Shown piece after piece: positions 1-5,660 of a DNA stretch of 8,044 nucleotides; the stretch's first letter is position 1; every line of letters starts with the position of its first letter. The translations under genes were made by a program, and so were the position numbers. This stretch comes from an uncultured Bacteroidota bacterium (lineage in GTDB: Bacteria; Bacteroidota; Bacteroidia; B-17B0; Aurantibacillaceae): positions 1-8,044 of the forward strand of contig CALMNJ010000057.1 of assembly GCA_937868675.1 (NCBI GenBank), in the 5' to 3' direction. The notes below the pieces were generated by a model, which did not search any database, was not told the origin of the DNA, and saw only the letters and a program-made list of their open reading frames with translations.

Positions 1-1263
1 AGTTTTTGTGCCGGCTCGGGTGTTGCGCAAATCAGCGCGCCGCTTGGGTATTCGTTTTATAACTGGTTAGCTCCAGTTGGCTCTCCAAGTATTTCACCCG
101 CACAAGCTTCGCTGGCGGCTATTACAATCTCTAATCCGGTGGCAGGCGCTGTTTATACGGTGCAGCTTACCGCCCAATCAGGTTGCCAGTTTATTGCAAC
201 TAACACCATTCAAACATCCACTGTTAGTATTGTTGGAATAGGAACCACAACAACCTGTCCAAATGGTGCCAGCGGTTCTGCCACGGTTCAGGGTAATGGT
301 AGTGCCACGGGATATATTTATAACTGGCAGAACTCCAGCAGCGTCACGGTTGGAACGGGCTCCATTGTCACGGGGCTTGCGCCAGGCGTTTACAGTATTA
401 CGATTGCAGGTATGGGGGCGGCTGGTTGCGGACAAGACGCTACCACGGTAACAATAACTACGGGACCACCTTATGTACAGCAATTGCTTAAACCGTTTTG
501 TAATGCTCAGCCCGCATATCTTGCGACGGCAGGCGGAAGCAATTTCCAATGGTACAATGGTACCTCACCAATTTCTGCCGCTCAGGGAGGGACTGCGCCT
601 AGCTATACAGTAAACAGTCCAAACAGTGGCAGTATCTATCGCTTATCTTATTTGTCGGCGCAGGGTTGTCAGGACTCTTTAGAATTTACACTTGTATCTT
701 CACCTCCGGGTGTTGCGGCATCCTACGGATCGCTTATTTGCCCTGGTGCAACCAACGGAACCGCGGTTATATCCATGACACCTGCTACGGGTGCTCCTCC
801 CGGAGTAAACTCGTTTTCGGTTGTGAATAACGGAACGCTTGCTCCTACATATAATGCCTCTTTGTTCCCAACACCTACAACGAATTACACAGCTACTGGT
901 CTGGCGGCTGGTACCTACTCTTACAGGGCCTTTGATGGTTCATGTTTCTATACGGGTATATTTAATGTTACCCCATTTGTATACAACTTCACCATCACGC
1001 CCAATTCACCTACATTGTGTACTAATGCTAATCAGGCTGTAAACATAAGCCCAACGTTTACAAGTCCGCCATCCAGTTCGCAGTATTCCTATTCATGGAC
1101 ACCAAACACATGGATACTTGGTGGTAACACCACGGCGGCTAACAATATCATTCAGCCTACCGTGGCGGCGGGTTTATCAATAAAAACCACGTATTCTATT
1201 ACGGTAACGCCAAGTCTTATTAACTGTCCGCTTACAAAAACATTTGCGGTCACGGGCATTAAC
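1..1263 (+). other. N-terminal visible modules: SprB-like repeats and Ig-like domains
   Basis: This part of the adhesin is less regular than what follows. The segment at 220-462 resembles the SprB repeat family: an early CPNG motif, a run of short Gly/Ser/Thr strands, an aromatic pair (YNW), then LAPGVYSITI and a late GC. The segment at 709-978 follows the same plan (ICPG..., LAAGTYSYRA). Between and after them are Ig-like or PKD-like segments with cysteines near each end. SprB repeats occur in the gliding adhesin of Flavobacterium and in many large Bacteroidota surface proteins. Module limits are read by eye and may be off by ten or more residues. Confidence 0.6.
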
Positions 1264-3963
1264 CCACCAATACCAACTATTACGCCTATTCCTAATTTGT
1301 GTGACAATTCTCTGCCATACAACATTATTGCAAGTCCGGGCGGAGGAACCTTTAGTAGTGTGGGTAGCACAAGTGCTGCACCGATAAGTAGTCTTGGCGG
1401 ACAATTGACCCCGTCACTGGCGTTTAATACTGGTTCTAATACACTTACCTATTCTATTAATGTGAATGTATGCACGGCTTTTCAAACTGCTACGTACAAT
1501 GTTTCTCACTTTTATCCTTCCACAATTACCGCTACCATTACGCCCAAGTGTGTAACGAATGCACCGGTAAACCTGTTGAATATTGTGCAATTTACGGTAG
1601 GAACCTGGAGCGGACCAGGTGTGGCGGGTACATCGTTTAACCCGGCTGGTTTGCAAACAAATACATATAGCTTAATATACACCACTACAAGTACGCCTAT
1701 TGGAACAGTTTGTCCATCACAAAGCACACTGGTTGTTTCGGTGACCAAAACAATCGTCCCTACGATTACACAGCCTCCGCCATTTTGTACAAATGCGGCT
1801 CCTTTTACCATGACAGCGAGTCCAGCCGGTGGTATATGGAGTGGTCTTAATCCTGCGATTAGCCCTGTGAGTGGAGCAATAACTCCTTCTAATGCTTCCA
1901 TTACAAACATTTTGGTGAGTTATACGGTTAACGTTGGACCCTGTGTTAACACAAATACAGCTCAATTATTCATTTCAAAGTATAATTCACCTGCTTTAAC
2001 CGGCACTGTTCCTAACCTATGTGCTACAGGCCAGCCGTTTAACCTCATGAGTATCGCCTCGGGTACAACGTTTGGAACCTGGAGTGGTTTAGGGGTTAAT
2101 AGTAACTCTTTTGTGCCTTCAACCGGAATTCCAACAAATACGTACACGCTCGTTTACAAGCGCGTGTCTAATCCCGATCCAAATTTGTGCCCTGATAGTG
2201 TATCAATAAACGTACACATGCTCAATCCTCCAATGCCACTTATTACGCAGGCCGGACCATATTGCAGTAAGGAGACATCAGTGCAGATGTCGGTGACTCC
2301 CTCAACGGGTTATTGGGTATCGTCATCCTATCTGAGCAATACGGGTGTATTTAATCCATCGCTGGCGGCCATAGGCAACAATGCGATACAGTATGTAATA
2401 GGAACCAGCACCTGTAATTCGAGTCAGATAAAGAACATCAGCGTGGAGTCATTTGAGTCGGCGGCGATCACGAGCCGTGTACCTGATCAGTGTAATACGG
2501 GCATGCCGTTGAATCTGGGACCAATCACCCAGAGCAGCCATGGGGTATGGAGTGGAGTAGGCATATCGGGCACGAGCTTTAATCCAGCCACAGCGGGCTC
2601 GGGCAGCTTTGTATTAACGTATAACACGGCATCAAGCCCAAGCGGTTTGTGTCCTGACCAGAGCACGGTGGCGGTTCGGGTATATTCGCTGGCTCCGCCC
2701 ATGGTTACGCCCAAGAACAAGCAGTGTAACAATGGAGCGCCATCGCAGTTGCAGGTAAGCCCGGCGGGAGGTCTTTTTGGAGGGGTTAACAACATTGCGG
2801 TAAGCACCACGGGCTTGTTTAATCCGGGACTTGCGGTAATCGGAAACAACCTGATTAATTACAGTATTACATCAGGACCATGTCTGGCATACGTTCAAAC
2901 AACCATAGAGATAGAGAAGTTTATCTCTGCGGATCTGGCGACTTATCCTAAGAGTGTTTACTGCCAGACGATAGATGAACCCTTTAACCTGAACAGTTTG
3001 GCTCAGAACCCTGGTTATGAATGGTTTATTAACGGAACGGCATCGGGTAGTAGTATGTTCAATCCCAACCAGGTTAAGGCCGGCGTTCAGCAGATTACCT
3101 ATAAAACACATTCGGCAACAAAAGACCTGTGTCCGGATGTGAAGAGCTTTACTATTAATGTGGGGGATATCAAACAGGTTACGCCACAGGTAATGATAAG
3201 CGGTAAATGCAGCCCAGTAGAAGCGGTGTTTAATATTCCTGAAGGCAATGATGGTACGGCGATATGGAGTTTTGGTGATGGTTCGGACACAGAGCAGAAC
3301 CTGATGGTGAGCCACTTGTACAAAACAACAGGAAGCTACACAGCAACACTGAGCTATCGCAGCAAGGCAGGTTGCCCATCTGAGCCGGTATTGGTTCAGC
3401 CGGTGGTTGTTGAGCAGGCGCCACAGGCAGATTTTTCAGTACCGGAAGAGATTCTTATATCCAGCCCGGAAGTGCTCTTTACCAATCAGAGCAGCAATCT
3501 GCCATCCAACAAATACATTTGGAAGATAGAAAGCGTACCGGGAGAGAGCCACGAAGTGAACATGACCCACAGTTTTGATAAGATAGGCCGCTATAATGTG
3601 ACTTTGGTAGCGGAGAGTTATCCATCAAACTGCCGTTCGGAGGTTACCAAGGTGGTAGAGATTAAGAACGATTTTAATGTGTATATACCAAATTCGTTTA
3701 CACCGAACTACGATGGGCTTAACGATGTGTTTATACCGGTGTTTTCGCCCTATGGATTGGATAAGAGTAGCTTTGAGATGGAAGTGTTTGACCGCTGGGG
3801 TCACTCCTTGTTCCGCAGCCGCGACACAAGCAAGGGCTGGGACGGCACATTAAACAACAAGGGCGAGGCACTTAAAGAAGAGGTGTATGTTTACAAGATC
3901 AAGTACAAGGATCTGGACGGCAATCTCTACTCTAAAGTAGGACATATTACCCTGGTGAGGTAA
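1..3963 (+). CDS. Giant multidomain surface adhesin with gliding-motility-associated (type B T9SS) C-terminal domain, 5'-partial
   Basis: The frame is open from the first base to a TAA at 3961-3963, giving 1320 visible residues; the true start and signal peptide lie upstream. The GTG at 139 is only an internal valine codon. Order of modules: part of an Ig-like domain (1-~219), a SprB-like repeat (220-462), an Ig-like domain (~463-708), a second SprB-like segment (709-978), another Ig/PKD-like domain (~979-1263), eight Ig-like domains as four double units (1264-3168), two PKD-type domains (3169-3426, 3427-~3666; the first has the motif WSFGDG) and a CHU_C tail (~3667-3960) containing NSFTPNYDGLND and FDRWG. 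In known T9SS clients this tail directs export across the outer membrane and attachment to the cell surface. The composition is rich in Ser, Thr, Asn, Gly and Pro with paired cysteines, as expected of an extracellular adhesin. The specific ligand cannot be told. The family call is firm; a role in gliding or adhesion is inference. Confidence 0.93.
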   Translation, partial: SFCAGSGVAQISAPLGYSFYNWLAPVGSPSISPAQASLAAITISNPVAGAVYTVQLTAQSGCQFIATNTIQTSTVSIVGIGTTTTCPNGASGSATVQGNGSATGYIYNWQNSSSVTVGTGSIVTGLAPGVYSITIAGMGAAGCGQDATTVTITTGPPYVQQLLKPFCNAQPAYLATAGGSNFQWYNGTSPISAAQGGTAPSYTVNSPNSGSIYRLSYLSAQGCQDSLEFTLVSSPPGVAASYGSLICPGATNGTAVISMTPATGAPPGVNSFSVVNNGTLAPTYNASLFPTPTTNYTATGLAAGTYSYRAFDGSCFYTGIFNVTPFVYNFTITPNSPTLCTNANQAVNISPTFTSPPSSSQYSYSWTPNTWILGGNTTAANNIIQPTVAAGLSIKTTYSITVTPSLINCPLTKTFAVTGINPPIPTITPIPNLCDNSLPYNIIASPGGGTFSSVGSTSAAPISSLGGQLTPSLAFNTGSNTLTYSINVNVCTAFQTATYNVSHFYPSTITATITPKCVTNAPVNLLNIVQFTVGTWSGPGVAGTSFNPAGLQTNTYSLIYTTTSTPIGTVCPSQSTLVVSVTKTIVPTITQPPPFCTNAAPFTMTASPAGGIWSGLNPAISPVSGAITPSNASITNILVSYTVNVGPCVNTNTAQLFISKYNSPALTGTVPNLCATGQPFNLMSIASGTTFGTWSGLGVNSNSFVPSTGIPTNTYTLVYKRVSNPDPNLCPDSVSINVHMLNPPMPLITQAGPYCSKETSVQMSVTPSTGYWVSSSYLSNTGVFNPSLAAIGNNAIQYVIGTSTCNSSQIKNISVESFESAAITSRVPDQCNTGMPLNLGPITQSSHGVWSGVGISGTSFNPATAGSGSFVLTYNTASSPSGLCPDQSTVAVRVYSLAPPMVTPKNKQCNNGAPSQLQVSPAGGLFGGVNNIAVSTTGLFNPGLAVIGNNLINYSITSGPCLAYVQTTIEIEKFISADLATYPKSVYCQTIDEPFNLNSLAQNPGYEWFINGTASGSSMFNPNQVKAGVQQITYKTHSATKDLCPDVKSFTINVGDIKQVTPQVMISGKCSPVEAVFNIPEGNDGTAIWSFGDGSDTEQNLMVSHLYKTTGSYTATLSYRSKAGCPSEPVLVQPVVVEQAPQADFSVPEEILISSPEVLFTNQSSNLPSNKYIWKIESVPGESHEVNMTHSFDKIGRYNVTLVAESYPSNCRSEVTKVVEIKNDFNVYIPNSFTPNYDGLNDVFIPVFSPYGLDKSSFEMEVFDRWGHSLFRSRDTSKGWDGTLNNKGEALKEEVYVYKIKYKDLDGNLYSKVGHITLVR
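1264..3168 (+). repeat. Four tandem double Ig-like units (eight domains) within the adhesin
   Basis: Four protein-level units follow one another: 1264-1752 (163 residues), 1753-2226 (158), 2227-2691 (155) and 2692-3168 (159). Each has an A half (typical words: a CxN start, SPAGG, a late GPC) and a B half (a C start, PFNL or similar, GTWSGxGVxGxSFNP, LxY, LCPDxS). Every half carries exactly two cysteines, 50-57 residues apart, and there are no others, so eight intradomain disulfides are likely. Successive domains repeat about every 79 residues. The copies have diverged: they align clearly as protein but are not near-identical DNA, so this is an old expansion. The fold is inferred to be Ig-like beta-sandwich, probably stalk or ligand-binding modules. 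Confidence 0.85.
3169..3666 (+). other. Two PKD-type domains before the sorting tail
   Basis: The first (3169-3426) has the hallmark WSFGDG motif followed by a VSHLYKTTGSYTATL strand, the usual PKD signature. The second (3427-~3666) is a degenerate copy: the aspartate-rich turn is replaced by KYIWKIE, but the closing strand (HSFDKIGRYNVTLVAES) is typical. PKD domains just before a CHU_C tail are common in Bacteroidota secreted proteins and probably act as rigid spacers holding the adhesin away from the surface. Confidence 0.8.
3667..3960 (+). other. CHU_C / type B T9SS C-terminal sorting domain
   Basis: The last ~98 residues match the gliding-motility-associated C-terminal domain. They carry the opening IPNSFTPNYDGLND, then FEMEVFDRWG, GWDGTLNNKG, a VYVYKIKY strand and a closing GHITLVR. 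The stop codon follows the final arginine directly, as in intact family members, so the 3' end of the gene looks undamaged. Type B tails usually depend on a PorP/SprF-like partner. SprF-like genes often lie next to such adhesins, but none is seen downstream here because the next gene is convergent and encodes a dehydrogenase. Confidence 0.92.
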
Positions 3964-3999
3964 GACTACCCAACAACCAGACAATCAGGTATTCGAAAT

Positions 4000-4033
4000 A
4001 AAAAATCCGTTGAGTTGTATCAACGGATTTTTT
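4000..4033. terminator. Strong bidirectional intrinsic terminator between convergent genes
   Basis: Arms 4000-4013 and 4020-4033 are a perfect 14-bp inverted repeat (core ATCCGTTGA / TCAACGGAT) around a 6-base loop. An A run forms the left edge and a T run the right edge, so either transcript ends its hairpin in a U tract. It starts 36 bases after the adhesin stop and lies 26 bases beyond the dehydrogenase stop on the other strand, so it can serve both convergent genes. The symmetry and position make the call firm. Confidence 0.9.
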
Positions 4034-4059
4034 TATTTATGGAAACACCAAAAAAACAA

Positions 4060-5586
4060 TTAACTCAAATCGAATTTAATACCCTGAGCCAGAGGCAGGT
4101 TGTTGCCCCAGTTAACGGTATTGGTTTGACGGCGCATATAAGCCTTCCATGCATCAGACCCACTCTCGCGACCACCTCCCGTTTCTTTTTCCCCACCAAA
4201 AGCACCGCCAATTTCGGCGCCGCTTGTACCAATATTCACGTTGGCAATTCCACAGTCGCTTCCTGATACACTCAGAAACCGTTCTGCCTCGCGCATATTA
4301 AGTGTCATGATGGAACTTGATAAGCCCTGAGGTACTCCATTTTGAATCTGAATGGCTTCTTCAAGCGTTTTATATTTGATGAGGTATAAAATCGGAGCGA
4401 ATGTTTCGTGCTGTACAATGCTCATATCGTTTGTAACCTCGGCTATTGCAGGCTTTACATAGCAGCCGCTTTCAAAACCCGACCCACTTAAAACGCCGCC
4501 ATTAACAAGAATGTTTCCTCCTTCGGCGGTTATCCTTTCCAGCGCATGTAAATAATTCTTCACTGCATCTTTATCAATGAGTGGTCCCACATGATTTTTT
4601 TCGTCGAGCGGATTGCCTATTTTAAGCTGGCCATAAGCTTTTACGAGGCTGTTGCGTACTTTTTCATAAATGTTTTCATGAATGATAAGCCTGCGTGTAC
4701 TTGTACAGCGTTGTCCGGCGGTGCCTACGGCACCAAAAACGGCGCCAACAACTGTCATGTTTAGATCGGCGTTTTCGGTAATAATGATGGCATTGTTGCC
4801 GCCGAGTTCGAGTATACATTTTCCAAAACGTTCGGCTACTTTTACACCGACCTGACGGCCCATACGGGTTGATCCGGTGGCTGAGATTAAGGACACATTG
4901 GCATCGCCAGTCATGAGCTCACCTATTTTAAAATCGCCATTGATGAGGCAGGAAATGCCATCGGGCAAATTGTTTTCAGTAGCCACTTCGTTCCATATAT
5001 TCTGACAGGCAATTGAACAGAGTGGTGTTTTCTCGGAAGGCTTCCATACGCAAACGTCGCCGCAAACCCAAGCCAGAGCGGTATTCCAGCTCCATACCGC
5101 CACTGGAAAATTAAATGCGCTGATAATACCAACAATACCCAGCGGGTGCCATTGTTCCATCATGCGGTGACTGGGCCGCTCACTGTGCATCTGCAAACCG
5201 TAAAGCTGTCTCGAAAGGCCAACAGCAAAGTCGCAGATGTCTATCATTTCCTGAACTTCGCCCAGGCCTTCCTGATAAGACTTACCCATTTCGTAAGAAA
5301 CAAGTTTACCGAGCGATGCTTTTTTTTGGCGCAATTTATTTCCGTACTGCCTTACAATTTCCCCGCGCTTGGGCGCCGGAATTTCGCGCCAGTACAAAAA
5401 TGCTTTCTGGGCGCTTGATATCACTTTATCATAGTCGGACGTGGATGCTGTTTTAACCCTTGCAATAAGTTTGCCGTCTACAGGGCTGTATGAGTCAAGA
5501 AGCGGGCCTTCTGAATGCCAGTTCTTGCCTGTGGAACACCCTTCGTTGATCTCTTTTATACCTAAATCAATTAAAAAATCCTGCAT
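4060..5586 (-). CDS. ALDH7 (antiquitin/AmaB-type) aldehyde dehydrogenase, probable alpha-aminoadipate semialdehyde dehydrogenase
   Basis: The protein has 508 residues from the ATG at 5586, close to the ~510 of the ALDH7 family. The expected reaction is NAD(P)+-dependent oxidation of alpha-aminoadipate semialdehyde (in equilibrium with piperideine-6-carboxylate) to aminoadipate in cytosolic lysine or pipecolate breakdown. Visible residues: oxyanion Asn159 in AFNFP, Lys182 and Glu185 of WKPSE for cofactor ribose, Ser239 in TGSTRMG, general base Glu260 in LELGGNN, nucleophile Cys294 in GTAGQRC, and Glu394 in ETFAP. Family-specific features are also present: Glu113 and Arg293 match the aminoadipate-anchoring pair Glu121/Arg301 of human ALDH7A1 as I recall it, and the C-terminal SGAEIGGAFGGEK and GRESGSDAWK blocks are nearly those of antiquitin. 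An in-frame ATG at 5613 would add MAIFVFIYF, which has no family counterpart and lies in a hairpin, so the inner start is preferred. The bacterial name would be amaB/pcd. No other lysine-catabolic gene is visible. Confidence 0.93.
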   Translation of the reverse strand: MQDFLIDLGIKEINEGCSTGKNWHSEGPLLDSYSPVDGKLIARVKTASTSDYDKVISSAQKAFLYWREIPAPKRGEIVRQYGNKLRQKKASLGKLVSYEMGKSYQEGLGEVQEMIDICDFAVGLSRQLYGLQMHSERPSHRMMEQWHPLGIVGIISAFNFPVAVWSWNTALAWVCGDVCVWKPSEKTPLCSIACQNIWNEVATENNLPDGISCLINGDFKIGELMTGDANVSLISATGSTRMGRQVGVKVAERFGKCILELGGNNAIIITENADLNMTVVGAVFGAVGTAGQRCTSTRRLIIHENIYEKVRNSLVKAYGQLKIGNPLDEKNHVGPLIDKDAVKNYLHALERITAEGGNILVNGGVLSGSGFESGCYVKPAIAEVTNDMSIVQHETFAPILYLIKYKTLEEAIQIQNGVPQGLSSSIMTLNMREAERFLSVSGSDCGIANVNIGTSGAEIGGAFGGEKETGGGRESGSDAWKAYMRRQTNTVNWGNNLPLAQGIKFDLS

Positions 5587-5589
5587 AAA

Positions 5590-5642
5590 ATAAATGAAAA
5601 CAAAGATAGCCATAATTCAGTGACCCGAACGATGGCTATCTT
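5590..5642 (-). terminator. Probable intrinsic terminator of the upstream type A T9SS gene
   Basis: On the minus strand, arms at 5642-5632 and 5613-5603 form a perfect 11-bp inverted repeat (AAGATAGCCAT / ATGGCTATCTT) with an 18-base loop, followed at once by the T-rich stretch TGTTTTCATTTATTTT. It begins 18 bases past the stop of the type A gene. The stem is only about one-third G+C and the loop is long, so it may be leaky. Its second arm overlaps the candidate promoter of the dehydrogenase. Confidence 0.5.
5601..5608 (-). promoter_or_regulatory. Candidate Bacteroidota -7 promoter element for the dehydrogenase
   Basis: The minus strand reads TATCTTTG here, a full match to the Bacteroidota -7 consensus TAnnTTTG. 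It sits 14 bases before the ATG at 5586, so a transcript would have a very short leader. The -33 element is weak: only a TTCG-like word is seen about 17 bases upstream. No Shine-Dalgarno sequence precedes the ATG; the leader is A/T-rich, as is usual in this phylum. This supports the 5586 start, because the 5613 ATG would lie upstream of the -7 box. Confidence 0.4.
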
Positions 5643-5660
5643 AATTGGGAAAACGATGGC

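Noticed and set aside
139..141. GTG as the start of the left adhesin.
   Set aside because: The same frame is open to base 1 and encodes matching Ig-like sequence (FCAGSG, FYNW), so this is an internal valine.
1264..3168. A CRISPR-like or DNA-level tandem array in the adhesin.
   Set aside because: Copies are similar only as protein, are about 480 bases long and in frame; there are no short identical repeats with spacers.
2872..3315. A 147-codon open frame on the minus strand, and several similar ones at 178-549, 1512-1910 and 2487-2849.
   Set aside because: They lie opposite the coding adhesin; their residues look like antisense readings of its Thr/Ser-rich codons and show no domain.
3964..4059. 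A small gene or RNA in the convergent intergenic region.
   Set aside because: Only 96 bases, a third of them the terminator; no start with a ribosome site and no other structure seen.
4015..4266. A plus-strand open frame of 83 codons starting in the terminator.
   Set aside because: It starts inside the hairpin and runs antisense over the well-supported dehydrogenase; no recognisable protein features.
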